This document shows, one piece after another, positions 23,349 to 30,325 of a stretch of 42,639 nt of DNA. The stretch is taken from positions 1-42,639 of the forward strand of contig CALRFU010000008.1 in the NCBI GenBank assembly GCA_943356775.1. The letters run 5' to 3'. The DNA is from Candidatus Nomurabacteria bacterium. Lineage in GTDB: Bacteria; Patescibacteriota; Minisyncoccia; Phycocordibacterales; UBA2100. A model generated the notes under the pieces. That model ran no database searches. It saw only the letters and a program-made list of their open reading frames with translations, and was not told the DNA's origin. Within the stretch, counting starts at the first letter, position 1. The number at the start of each line of letters is the position of its first letter. The translations under genes were made by a program, and so were the position numbers.

Positions 23349-23771
23349 ATGAAAGCACTTTTGACCAACTATCATCAATCGCCGCGCAAAGTGGGGCTCG
23401 TTGCCGACCTCATTCGCGGCAAGAGCGTCGCTCAGGCACGCGCAGCGCTCCTCTACTTGCCCAAGAAGTCTTCTCCCGCGCTCGGCAAACTTTTGGATTC
23501 TGCCATCGCCAACGCAAGCTCTTCGGGTAATTCTGTAGAAAATCTTTTTGTGAAGACCATCACCGTCAACAAGGGCGCCGTGATGCGCCGCGCTCGACCA
23601 TTCGCCCGTGGACGCTCGGGAACGCTTCGAAAAACGATGAGCATTGTGTTTCTTGAACTCGGCACTAAGCAGGTTTCAGGTGCCAGGGTTCAGGTGCCAA
23701 GGAAGAAGACACCAGCAAAGACGAACCTAAAAAAGAAGCCTGCATTTAAAAAACTGGAACCTGTAACCTAG
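23349..23771 (+). CDS. rplV: 50S ribosomal protein L22 (uL22)
   Basis: uL22, which lines the exit tunnel. It is 140 aa versus the usual ~110. The core (NYHQSPRKVGLVADLIRGKS) and the tunnel hairpin (KGAVMRRARPFARGRSGTLRK) are intact. The last ~30 residues are a Lys/Pro-rich tail. Part of it (QVSGARVQVPRK) is encoded by a tandem DNA repeat, and the final LEPVT plus the TAG stop by a second repeat also found at the end of S17. These tails look recently acquired. Confidence 0.95.
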   Translation: MKALLTNYHQSPRKVGLVADLIRGKSVAQARAALLYLPKKSSPALGKLLDSAIANASSSGNSVENLFVKTITVNKGAVMRRARPFARGRSGTLRKTMSIVFLELGTKQVSGARVQVPRKKTPAKTNLKKKPAFKKLEPVT

Positions 23772-23785
23772 AACCTGATACCTAT
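23754..23785 (+). repeat. AACCTAGAACCT repeat, copy 1 (L22/S3 junction)
   Basis: A degenerate tandem of (T/A)GAACCT units. It encodes the last five residues (LEPVT) and the TAG stop of L22 and forms the spacer to S3. It ends ACCTAT, like the copy at 25424. Confidence 0.7.
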
Positions 23786-23788
23786 CTT

Positions 23789-24472
23789 ATGACACACACC
23801 GTACATCCATACGCACATCGCCTCGGCATCATCCGCGACTGGAAGTCGCGCTGGTTTGCCAAGAATCCTGCCAAATACCGACAGAATGTCTGCGTTGATG
23901 CCGCTATCCGCCGTTTCCTCAAGAAGCGTTTGCGCGGTGCATACGTCACCTCGGTAGAGATAGAACGCAATGAAAAAGCGGTTCGCGTGATTGTGAAGAC
24001 ATCCCGTCCGGGATTGGTCATCGGTCGCGGTGGGGAAGGCTCGACCAAGCTCAGCAAGGAAATAGAAGCAGTCATCCGCACGGTGCCGAAGGCAGAACGC
24101 AAAGCAGTCCGTCTCGATATCGAAGAAGTTCGCTCACCGGAATCACAGTCGCCGGTCGTCGCATACATGGTCGCTGAGGGCTTGGAGAAGCGCCAGACGT
24201 TCCGCCGTGTTTTGAAGCAGACTGTCGAGAAGGTGATGGCGAATCGCGATGTACAAGGTGTACGCATCGCTATCGCAGGCCGTCTCGGAGGAGCAGAAAT
24301 GTCCCGCACCGAAGAAATAAAGCGCGGCCGCGTGCCACTGCAGACTCTCCGTGCTGATATCGATTTCGCTCGCGAACAGGCGTACCTCCCCTACGGTGTC
24401 ATCGGTATCAAAGTCTGGGTTTACCGCGGAGATATCTTTGCCGACGAAAAGCAATCCGCCAAAAACGCGTAA
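23789..24472 (+). CDS. rpsC: 30S ribosomal protein S3 (uS3)
   Basis: uS3, at the mRNA entry channel. It is 227 aa. N-terminal domain MTHTVHPYAHRLGIIRDWKSRW, KH-type domain with VIGRGGEGS, and C-terminal LGGAEMSRTEEIKRGRVPL and PYGVIGIKVWVYRGD. All family landmarks are present. It lies between L22 and L16, the usual order, with a 6-nt gap to L16. Confidence 0.97.
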   Translation: MTHTVHPYAHRLGIIRDWKSRWFAKNPAKYRQNVCVDAAIRRFLKKRLRGAYVTSVEIERNEKAVRVIVKTSRPGLVIGRGGEGSTKLSKEIEAVIRTVPKAERKAVRLDIEEVRSPESQSPVVAYMVAEGLEKRQTFRRVLKQTVEKVMANRDVQGVRIAIAGRLGGAEMSRTEEIKRGRVPLQTLRADIDFAREQAYLPYGVIGIKVWVYRGDIFADEKQSAKNA

Positions 24473-24478
24473 TACTCT

Positions 24479-24901
24479 ATGCTCGCACCTAAAAAAGCTA
24501 AATATCGCAAATGGCAGTCAATGCGCCGTGGTGAGCGACGCACGAATTCTGCCGATAGCCGCGGCGTCACGGTAGCTTTCGGATCATTCGGCCTCAAGTC
24601 GCTCTCACAGGCTCGTGTCACATCCAATCAGATAGAGGCTGCTCGTCGTGCGCTTTCCCGTGCAGGCGGTAAGGGTGCCAAGATTTGGACCCGCATTTTC
24701 CCCGACAGACCATTCACCCGCAAAGCCGCGGAAGTACGCATGGGTAGCGGTAAGGGCGATGTGGCCGGCTATGTCTTTGATGTGAAGCCAGGACGCGTCA
24801 TCTTCGAAATTGACGGCGCTGTCGAGGCTGTTGCGCGCGAAGCATTGCGTAAGGCGGGGACAAAACTTCCCTTGACCGTTCGTGTCGTCGCACGTCAATA
24901 G
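24479..24901 (+). CDS. rplP: 50S ribosomal protein L16 (uL16)
   Basis: uL16, which contacts A-site tRNA and is a late assembly factor. It is 140 aa. It starts MLAPKKAKYRKWQ; IWTRIFPDRPFTRKAAEVRMGSGKGDV is conserved in the middle. Its TAG stop is supplied by the intergenic element at 24899. L29 follows 30 nt on. Confidence 0.97.
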   Translation: MLAPKKAKYRKWQSMRRGERRTNSADSRGVTVAFGSFGLKSLSQARVTSNQIEAARRALSRAGGKGAKIWTRIFPDRPFTRKAAEVRMGSGKGDVAGYVFDVKPGRVIFEIDGAVEAVAREALRKAGTKLPLTVRVVARQ

Positions 24902-24924
24902 TTCGACGTTGCTTACTATAAATA
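24899..24924 (+). repeat. TAG-TTCGAC intergenic element, copy 2
   Basis: Reads TAGTTCGAC-GTT-GCTTACTATAAATA and supplies the L16 stop and the spacer to L29 (ATG at 24932). Confidence 0.8.
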
Positions 24925-24931
24925 AAACACT

Positions 24932-25156
24932 ATGACTGATATTACGAAACAAGATGCCGCAGAATTGCAGAAGCAGGTCACCGATAAGCGTGAGGCTTTG
25001 CGCGTATTCCGGTTTGGGGGCGCAGGCAGCCGCACGCGCGATGTCCGCGCCGGCCGCACACTGCGCCGCGAAATCGCTCAGGCTTTGACCGAGCTTCGTG
25101 CGCGAAACCTGTCTGCAGTCAAGGTAGAAATTGCATCTAAGGCCAAGAAAGCGTAG
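24932..25156 (+). CDS. rpmC: 50S ribosomal protein L29 (uL29)
   Basis: uL29, a helical hairpin protein at the tunnel exit. It is 74 aa. LQKQVTDKREALRVFRFGGAGSRTRDVRAGR corresponds to the usual LRxEL...NPxRI region with a slightly extended loop, and TLRREIAQALTELRAR forms the second helix. It sits between L16 and S17 as expected. Confidence 0.9.
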   Translation: MTDITKQDAAELQKQVTDKREALRVFRFGGAGSRTRDVRAGRTLRREIAQALTELRARNLSAVKVEIASKAKKA

Positions 25157-25173
25157 TATCTCACTTCACACGT

Positions 25174-25446
25174 ATGGAACCCGAAACAACAACAGGAAAA
25201 ACATTTGAAGGCGTCGTCGTTAAGTCGGCGATGAAAGACACGGCGACCGTGCAGGTCGAACGCTACGTGAAGCATCCGAAGTACCAGAAGTTCATGCGCC
25301 TCTCGAAGAAATTCTTGGTACACGATGTCGGTAACACCGCACAGATAGGGGACAAGGTGACCATCCGTGAGACCCGCCCTATTTCCAAGCGCAAACGCTT
25401 TGTGTTGGTTTCCCGCATTTCCTCTAACCTAGAACCTAGAACCTAG
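25174..25446 (+). CDS. rpsQ: 30S ribosomal protein S17 (uS17)
   Basis: uS17, an OB-fold protein that binds 16S rRNA early in assembly. It is 90 aa. GVVVKSAMKDTATVQVERYVKHPKYQKF, HDVGNTAQIGDKVTIRETRPISKRKRF are typical. The last residues NLEPRT and the TAG stop lie inside a tandem AACCTAGA repeat, so the C-terminus is repeat-derived, as in L22. Confidence 0.95.
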   Translation: MEPETTTGKTFEGVVVKSAMKDTATVQVERYVKHPKYQKFMRLSKKFLVHDVGNTAQIGDKVTIRETRPISKRKRFVLVSRISSNLEPRT

Positions 25447-25453
25447 AACCTAT
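25424..25453 (+). repeat. AACCTAGAACCT repeat, copy 2 (S17/L14 junction)
   Basis: Four near-perfect 7-nt units (AACCTAG). They encode the last residues and TAG stop of S17 and the start of the spacer to L14. The 3' edge ACCTAT followed by T-rich sequence matches the copy after L22. Confidence 0.8.
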
Positions 25454-25459
25454 TTTTGT

Positions 25460-25840
25460 ATGATTCAAGATAGAACTCTCGTTAAAATAGCGGACAATTC
25501 AGGCGGTATCATCGGCCGTGTCTTTAAGATATTGGGCGGTTCCAAGCGCCGCTACGCCGGTATCGGCGACCAGATAGTTATCTCTATCCAGACCGCGCAA
25601 CCCCGCAAATCAGTCAAGAAAAAGGAAGTGCACCGTGCAGTCGTCGTCCGCCAGAGAAAGGCCTTCCGCCGTGCAGACGGTTCGTACGTACGTTTCGACG
25701 AGAATGCCGTTGTCCTCATTGCCGGTTCGGGCAAAGAGCCGAAGGAGCCAAAAGCATCCCGCGTCTTTGGTCCCATCCCGCGCGAAATAGCAGAGCGTGG
25801 CTACCAACGCATCGCGACACTCGCGCCCGAAATTGTTTAA
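25460..25840 (+). CDS. rplN: 50S ribosomal protein L14 (uL14)
   Basis: uL14, at the subunit interface and target of the silencing factor RsfS. It is 126 aa. MIQDRTLVKIADNSGG, KKKEVHRAVVVRQRK and the C-terminal RVFGPIPREIAERGYQRIATLAPEIV are diagnostic. L24 follows after one nucleotide. Confidence 0.97.
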   Translation: MIQDRTLVKIADNSGGIIGRVFKILGGSKRRYAGIGDQIVISIQTAQPRKSVKKKEVHRAVVVRQRKAFRRADGSYVRFDENAVVLIAGSGKEPKEPKASRVFGPIPREIAERGYQRIATLAPEIV

Positions 25841-25841
25841 T

Positions 25842-26153
25842 ATGAAACTCAAGAAAGGAGATAAGGTCCTCGTTATCGCGGGGAAGAGCAAGGGGCAAAG
25901 CGGCGCAATCGTACGCGTGCTCACGAGTGCCAACATGGTACTTCTCGACGGTATCAATCTCGTGAAGCGTCATCGCAAGCCCTCGGCACAGAACCGCAAG
26001 GGTCAGATTGTAGACAAGCCGATGCCGATACACGCATCCAACGTCATGCTCGTCGATCCGAAGACAGGTAAGCGGACGCGCATCAAAATTACACGTAGCA
26101 AAGACGGTGTGCGCGAACGTGTCGCGGTCAAAAGCGGCGAAGCTTTGAAATAG
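25842..26153 (+). CDS. rplX: 50S ribosomal protein L24 (uL24)
   Basis: uL24, an assembly initiator protein with a KOW motif (MKLKKGDKVLVIAGKSKGQSG). It is 103 aa from the ATG at 25842; a longer in-frame start lies within L14 and is rejected. GINLVKRHRKPSAQNRKGQIV is typical. The TAG stop belongs to intergenic element copy 3. Confidence 0.95.
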   Translation: MKLKKGDKVLVIAGKSKGQSGAIVRVLTSANMVLLDGINLVKRHRKPSAQNRKGQIVDKPMPIHASNVMLVDPKTGKRTRIKITRSKDGVRERVAVKSGEALK

Positions 26154-26176
26154 TTCGATTCCACTCACTATAAATA
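26151..26176 (+). repeat. TAG-TTCGAC intergenic element, copy 3
   Basis: Reads TAGTTCGAT-TCCA-CTCACTATAAATA and supplies the L24 stop and the spacer to L5 (ATG at 26179). It is the most diverged forward copy. Confidence 0.7.
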
Positions 26177-26178
26177 CT

Positions 26179-26709
26179 ATGAATGCAACACAAACACATA
26201 ACAAGACGTTTGAAGCTCTCAAGGGCGAGTTGGGCTACACCAACGTAATGCAGACACCGAAGGTCTCGAAGATTGTCGTCTCGACCGGCGTCGGCTCACT
26301 CAAGGACAAAAAGAAGCTCGAGCTCATCATAGAGCGCCTCACGCGTATCACGGGGCAGGCTCCTGCGGTGCGTGGTGCCAAGAAATCTATCGCCAACTTC
26401 AAGTCGCGTGTCGGTGACGTTGCAGGCTACCAGATAACTCTGCGAGGGAGCCGCATGCAGTCATTCCTCGATAAGCTCATCCACATCGTATTTCCGCGCG
26501 TGAAGGACTTCCGCGGCATCAACCTGACGGCAGTAGACGAGATGGGAAACATCTCGATAGGATTCAAGGAGCACATTGTATTTCCAGAAACTTCCGACGA
26601 AGACACCAAAGACATCTTCGGTCTCGCCGTCACTATCGTCACCACCGCCAAGAGCAAGAAAGATGCGCAGGCGTACCTCCGCTACATCGGTATTCCTTTC
26701 AAATCGTAA
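26179..26709 (+). CDS. rplE: 50S ribosomal protein L5 (uL5)
   Basis: uL5, which binds 5S rRNA and P-site tRNA. It is 176 aa. KISKIVVSTGVGS-type opening, ITGQAPAVRGAKKSIANFKSR, and the C-terminal FPRVKDFRGINLTAVDEMGNISIGFKEH are conserved. It is followed by a terminator instead of S14, so the sub-operon S19-L5 ends here. Confidence 0.97.
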   Translation: MNATQTHNKTFEALKGELGYTNVMQTPKVSKIVVSTGVGSLKDKKKLELIIERLTRITGQAPAVRGAKKSIANFKSRVGDVAGYQITLRGSRMQSFLDKLIHIVFPRVKDFRGINLTAVDEMGNISIGFKEHIVFPETSDEDTKDIFGLAVTIVTTAKSKKDAQAYLRYIGIPFKS

Positions 26710-26727
26710 ACAACCGGGGAAACCCAG

Positions 26728-26759
26728 AAAACAGCTCACCTCTGGTGAGCCGTTTTCTT
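26728..26759 (+). terminator. Terminator after rplE
   Basis: AAAACAGCTCACC-TCT-GGTGAGCCGTTTT, one internal mismatch, then CTT. It separates L5 from the inserted methyltransferase gene. Confidence 0.8.
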
Positions 26760-26788
26760 GACCGGAGGGAACGGGGTAGTATTGCACC

Positions 26789-27478
26789 ATGAGCAAACAC
26801 AAGGAATTCTGGAATAAGGAGTACAAGACGAGCGAACACCTCACGCTCTCTACCGCACCTTCGGAAGACCTCGAGAAATTCACCCGTTTCCTCGAGAGGG
26901 AATACAAGCGCGAGTACCTCAACGGCTACGCCCGTGTGCTCGACCTCGGCTGCGGCAACGGCCGCAATCTCATCTATCTCGCCGAGCAATACGCTATGCG
27001 CGGCGTGGGCTACGACATCTCCGACGTGGCGATTGCCGAGGCGATTCGGGCCTCCAAAGACTTGCCGCTCGAATACGAAGTCCGCTCTATTGCTGAGCCT
27101 CTGCCTCAAAAGGACGGCTCTGTCACGATGGTGCTCGATATGATGACCTCGCACTTCCTGAAGGGGGAGGAGCGTAAGGCACTCAAAGCCGAAATTCTCC
27201 GCGTCTTGCGACCCGGCGGCTGGTTCTTCTTCAAATCATTCCTTGCGGACGAAGACCTCAACGTAAAACGCCTCTTGCGTGAGAATCCTGCCGACGAGGA
27301 GAATGCCTATATCCATCCCAAGATGGGCGTGTATGAATACGTGTGGACCGAAGAGGCACTAGAGGAATTCTTCACTCCGGAATTTGAGATACACAAAATC
27401 CACAAATCGCACAAACACCTACGCCGCGGCAAGCCCGGCAAACGCCGCACCCTATCTGCCTACATGCAGAAGTTCTAA
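26789..27478 (+). CDS. Class I SAM-dependent methyltransferase
   Basis: A 229-aa protein with a Rossmann methyltransferase core: VLDLGCGNGRNLIYLA (motif I, about 50-65), then GYDISDVAIAEA (motif II) and VLRPGGWFFFKSF (motif V-VI region). The C-terminal part is basic (KHLRRGKPGKRR). The substrate is not evident. It sits between L5 and S14, where no methyltransferase normally lies, behind a terminator. Its own TAGTAT box (26777-26782) is 6 nt before the ATG, so it is a separate leaderless gene. A ribosomal protein or rRNA target is conceivable from position, but ordinary small-molecule methylation is equally possible. Confidence 0.85.
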   Translation: MSKHKEFWNKEYKTSEHLTLSTAPSEDLEKFTRFLEREYKREYLNGYARVLDLGCGNGRNLIYLAEQYAMRGVGYDISDVAIAEAIRASKDLPLEYEVRSIAEPLPQKDGSVTMVLDMMTSHFLKGEERKALKAEILRVLRPGGWFFFKSFLADEDLNVKRLLRENPADEENAYIHPKMGVYEYVWTEEALEEFFTPEFEIHKIHKSHKHLRRGKPGKRRTLSAYMQKF

Positions 27479-27509
27479 TACATCACTTGGACCATTCATT
27501 TGCGGTCGG

Positions 27510-27538
27510 TTGACTTTGCCCCCCGCTTCGTCTATATT
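27510..27538 (+). promoter_or_regulatory. Promoter of the S14-secY sub-operon
   Basis: TTGACT (27510-27515), exactly 17 nt, TATATT (27533-27538). It is the best sigma-70-type promoter in the window. Predicted transcription start is near 27545. Confidence 0.75.
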
Positions 27539-27544
27539 GTCCGA

Positions 27545-27686
27545 GCCTCGTAGGGGGCTTTGTTTTTTAGAGTGATTCCGGCTTCGGCCAGAATATCGCA
27601 GGAACAAGGTCACGGAGGGAGTTTCTTTAACCCAACATCCGAAAGGTGGGGTGCCGGAACTTCCGCTCTCCTTTAGGCATAATCTC
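27545..27686 (+). promoter_or_regulatory. 140-nt structured leader of rpsN
   Basis: Non-coding leader between the predicted start and the S14 ATG. It holds a weak AGCC...GGGCT stem with a T-run (27544-27568), which may instead end the methyltransferase transcript, a UUCG-capped hairpin ATTCCGGC-TTCG-GCCAGAAT near 27572-27595, and further short pairings. In other bacteria S8 represses the spc operon; whether this leader is an S8 site cannot be judged by eye. Confidence 0.5.
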
Positions 27687-27872
27687 ATGGCAAAGAAATC
27701 AATGATTATAAAGGCGAATCGCGTACCGAAGTTCTCTTCGCGTACCGTTCGACGCTGCTTCAAGTGCGGCCGCCCTCGCGGATTTATGCGTGATTTCAAC
27801 CTCTGCCGTATCTGCTTCCGCGAGGAAGCTTTGGAAGGAAATATTCCTGGCATCAAAAAATCATCATGGTAG
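27687..27872 (+). CDS. rpsN: 30S ribosomal protein S14, zinc-binding type (uS14)
   Basis: uS14 of the short, zinc-ribbon kind. It is 61 aa with CxxC...CxxC (CFKCGRPRG and LCRICFRE), characteristic of C+ S14 proteins. The ATG at 27687 ([13 protein letters not shown]) is preferred over an upstream in-frame start at 27651. It overlaps S8 by seven nucleotides. Confidence 0.95.
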   Translation: MAKKSMIIKANRVPKFSSRTVRRCFKCGRPRGFMRDFNLCRICFREEALEGNIPGIKKSSW

Positions 27873-28261
27873 GCGATACAATCGGTGACTTCATAGTGCG
27901 ACTCACAAACGCCGGGGCAATCAAGAAGGCTACCGTCTCCGTGCCGTACTCGTCATTCAAGATGGCTGTCGCAGAAAAGTTGAAAGAGATGGGCTATGTG
28001 AAAGATATCGAGAAGAAGGGCAAGAAGGTCAAGAAGACCATTGATGTCGTTCTCAAGTACTCGGAGACTGGCGAGCACGCGATTCAGGGCGTGAAGCGCA
28101 TCTCGAAGCCGGGCCGTCGTTTGTACAAGAGCACCCGCGAAATCGTCCCTGTCCGCTACGGACACGGCTCACTCGTACTCTCGACCCCGAAAGGCGTTCT
28201 CTCCGACAAGGAAGCTCGCAAGCAGAATGTCGGGGGCGAAGCACTCTTTGAAATCTGGTAA
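27866..28261 (+). CDS. rpsH: 30S ribosomal protein S8 (uS8)
   Basis: uS8, a central-domain assembly protein and operon repressor in enterobacteria. It is 131 aa. [15 protein letters not shown] at the start and the C-terminal [26 protein letters not shown] are typical. The start lies within the end of S14, so translation is coupled. Confidence 0.96.
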   Translation: MVGDTIGDFIVRLTNAGAIKKATVSVPYSSFKMAVAEKLKEMGYVKDIEKKGKKVKKTIDVVLKYSETGEHAIQGVKRISKPGRRLYKSTREIVPVRYGHGSLVLSTPKGVLSDKEARKQNVGGEALFEIW

Positions 28262-28280
28262 TTTTTCTTCAAATATTCAT

Positions 28281-28826
28281 ATGTCACGTATAGGAAAAAG
28301 AGCAATACCAATCCCAGCAGGCACCGAAGTCTCGGTCGTTTCGAACGAGCTTATCGTGAAGGGGAAAGGGGGCACTCTCAAGAAGATGGTGCATCCTGCG
28401 GTCACAATCGCTATCGCAAATGGTGAAGCGACTGTTACCCCAAAAGAGAAGTCCCGCCTCGGACGCGCTTTGTGGGGCACCTACGCTGCACACGTCCGCA
28501 ACATGATTTCCGGCGTCAACACGCCATTCATAAAGAAATTGCAGGTAGAAGGTATCGGTTACAAGGTAGAGCTTACCGGGAAGCAGCTCAAACTCATCGT
28601 CGGATTCTCACACCCGGTCTTGCTCGCTATTCCTGAAGGTATCACCGCAGTAGTCGAGAAGAATATCGTCACTGTCTCAGGTTCTGACAAAGAGGCAGTC
28701 GGTCAATTCGCCGCATCGGTGCGCGCCGTCAAGAAGCCTGAGCCATACAAGGGCAAGGGTATCCGTTATGAAGGCGAGGTCGTCCGCGAGAAGCAGGGTA
28801 AGAAAGCCGCCGCAGCCGCCGCATAG
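28281..28826 (+). CDS. rplF: 50S ribosomal protein L6 (uL6)
   Basis: uL6, near the factor-binding site. It is 181 aa from the ATG at 28281 (MSRIGKRAIPIPAG); the longer frame starting inside S8 is rejected. Two repeated L6 folds, with VEGIGYKVEL and KPEPYKGKGIRYEGEVVREKQGKKA. Its TAG stop belongs to element copy 4. Confidence 0.96.
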   Translation: MSRIGKRAIPIPAGTEVSVVSNELIVKGKGGTLKKMVHPAVTIAIANGEATVTPKEKSRLGRALWGTYAAHVRNMISGVNTPFIKKLQVEGIGYKVELTGKQLKLIVGFSHPVLLAIPEGITAVVEKNIVTVSGSDKEAVGQFAASVRAVKKPEPYKGKGIRYEGEVVREKQGKKAAAAAA

Positions 28827-28849
28827 TTCGACTTCGCTCACTATAAATA
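28824..28849 (+). repeat. TAG-TTCGAC intergenic element, copy 4
   Basis: Reads TAGTTCGAC-TTC-GCTCACTATAAATA and supplies the L6 stop and the spacer to L18 (ATG at 28856). Confidence 0.8.
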
Positions 28850-28855
28850 AACAGT

Positions 28856-29200
28856 ATGGAAATCACTAAACAAGAACAAAGAATCCGCCGCCACAAGCGT
28901 GTGCGCGCAAAGGTCATCGGAAGCGAAACCCGTCCGCGCCTTTCTATATACAAGTCCAACACACGCCTCACTGCGCAGGTAATCGACGATACGAAAGGCG
29001 TCACTATTGCAGCTGTTTCTTCACTCGATGAGAAGGGTAAGACTCCACGTGAGCGGGCGGAACAGTCGGCGACGACTCTTGCAAAGGCTTTGATTGCAAA
29101 GGGAATCAAGGCTGTTGTTTTCGACCGCGGAGGCTTCCAGTACGTCGGAACGGTGAAAGCTTTTGCGGATACTGCACGCGCTGCGGGATTAGAATTTTAA
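28856..29200 (+). CDS. rplR: 50S ribosomal protein L18 (uL18)
   Basis: uL18, which binds 5S rRNA. It is 114 aa. RIRRHKRVRAKVIGSETRPRLSIYKS and the C-terminal VVFDRGGFQYVGTVKAFADTARAAGLEF are diagnostic. S5 follows after 24 nt without a Shine-Dalgarno sequence. Confidence 0.96.
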   Translation: MEITKQEQRIRRHKRVRAKVIGSETRPRLSIYKSNTRLTAQVIDDTKGVTIAAVSSLDEKGKTPRERAEQSATTLAKALIAKGIKAVVFDRGGFQYVGTVKAFADTARAAGLEF

Positions 29201-29224
29201 AGAACAAAGTAAACACTTAATTGT

Positions 29225-29827
29225 ATGGCCGATGAAAACACACCAGAAGTAACACCCAACGCAGCCGTCGCAGCTCCTGCACAGGCAGCTGTAGCGAAGC
29301 CGGGTTTTGCCGGCCGCGGAGGTAATCGTGACCGCCGGGGAGGACGCCCGGGTGGTCGCCCAGGCGGACGCCGTGGTGGCGATGAGCGCCGCAGCGAGTT
29401 CGCACAGAAGCTGATTGGTATCCGCCGCGTCGCCCGCGTTATGGCAGGAGGCCGCCGTTTCAATTTCAGTGCCGCTTTGGTAATCGGTGACAAGAAGGGT
29501 CGCGTCGGTGTCGGATTGGGCAAGGCCGCAGATACCGCACAGGCGATAGAGAAGGCTACCCGTGCCGCGAAGCGCGCAATGATACAGATCAACCTCACGA
29601 AGAACCGAAGCGTTCCTCACAACATCGAAGCGAAGTTCTGTGCGTCGCGTGTCGAAATTCGTCCGGCCGCCGGTCGCGGATTGGTCGCAGGCTCATCGGT
29701 ACGTACTGTTCTCGAACTTGCCGGTGTTTCCGACGTTACCGCAAAGCTTCTTTCGCGCAGCAAGAATTCGGTCAATAACGCACGTGCCGCTATCGAAGCT
29801 CTCAGAAAGTTATCGATGGGAAAATAG
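29225..29827 (+). CDS. rpsE: 30S ribosomal protein S5 (uS5) with Gly/Arg-rich extension
   Basis: uS5, which maintains decoding fidelity at the mRNA entry site. It is 200 aa versus the usual ~165. The core starts about residue 58 (KLIGIRRVARVMAGGRRFNFSA) and includes KVGVGLGKAADT-like and GRGLVAGSSVRTVLELAG segments. Before it lies an Ala/Pro-rich stretch and an Arg/Gly-rich run at about 35-57 with repeated GGR and RRGG, resembling RNA-binding RGG tails. The TAG stop belongs to element copy 5. L30, which normally follows, is missing. Confidence 0.95.
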   Translation: MADENTPEVTPNAAVAAPAQAAVAKPGFAGRGGNRDRRGGRPGGRPGGRRGGDERRSEFAQKLIGIRRVARVMAGGRRFNFSAALVIGDKKGRVGVGLGKAADTAQAIEKATRAAKRAMIQINLTKNRSVPHNIEAKFCASRVEIRPAAGRGLVAGSSVRTVLELAGVSDVTAKLLSRSKNSVNNARAAIEALRKLSMGK

Positions 29828-29873
29828 TTCGACGTCGCTCCTTCGATAAACTCAGGATAAATCACTATAAATA
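29825..29873 (+). repeat. TAG-TTCGAC intergenic element, copy 5 (with nested insert)
   Basis: Begins TAGTTCGACGTCGCTC and ends TCACTATAAATA like the other copies, but is split by CCTTCGATAAACTCAGGATAAA, itself a REP-like unit of the widespread CTTCGACAAGCTCAGG kind. It supplies the S5 stop and the spacer to L15. Confidence 0.75.
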
Positions 29874-29877
29874 ATCT

Positions 29878-30321
29878 ATGACATCACTTAACTCACTTAA
29901 AAGAATGACCCTCCGGAAGGAGATGCGCGTCGGACGCGGGGGAAAGCGCGGCAAGACTGCGGGACGTGGCACCAAGGGTCAGAACGCACGCGCCGGGCGC
30001 AAGAAGCGCCCGGAAATGCGCGATATCATCAAGAAGTTGCCGAAGCGCCGCGGATACGGCAAGAATCGCGGACGCAGCGTCGACGGTTCGAAGCTGGATG
30101 CGGTCGCAATTTCGCTCGACAGACTCGAGAAGCTCTTCGAGAGTGGAGCGGAAGTAAGCTCAAAAATTCTCGCAGAAAAAGGCGCAATCTCGGCGCGTAC
30201 GATGCCGCCGGTTAAGATTGTCGGCACAGGCAGTCTCTCCAAGAAGCTCTCTTTGAAGGGTGTCGCCGTCTCCGCTTCGGCTCGCCTTGCTATCGAGAAG
30301 GCTGGAGGTACGATTGCTTAG
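29878..30321 (+). CDS. rplO: 50S ribosomal protein L15 (uL15)
   Basis: uL15, a late-assembly protein. It is 147 aa. The Gly-rich N-terminus (RVGRGGKRGKTAGRGTKGQNAR) and the central GYGKNRGRSVDGS are typical, with a C-terminal VSASARLAIEKAGG. In CPR style it directly follows S5 with no L30 in between. secY starts 4 nt after its stop. Confidence 0.95.
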   Translation: MTSLNSLKRMTLRKEMRVGRGGKRGKTAGRGTKGQNARAGRKKRPEMRDIIKKLPKRRGYGKNRGRSVDGSKLDAVAISLDRLEKLFESGAEVSSKILAEKGAISARTMPPVKIVGTGSLSKKLSLKGVAVSASARLAIEKAGGTIA

Positions 30322-30325
30322 TACT

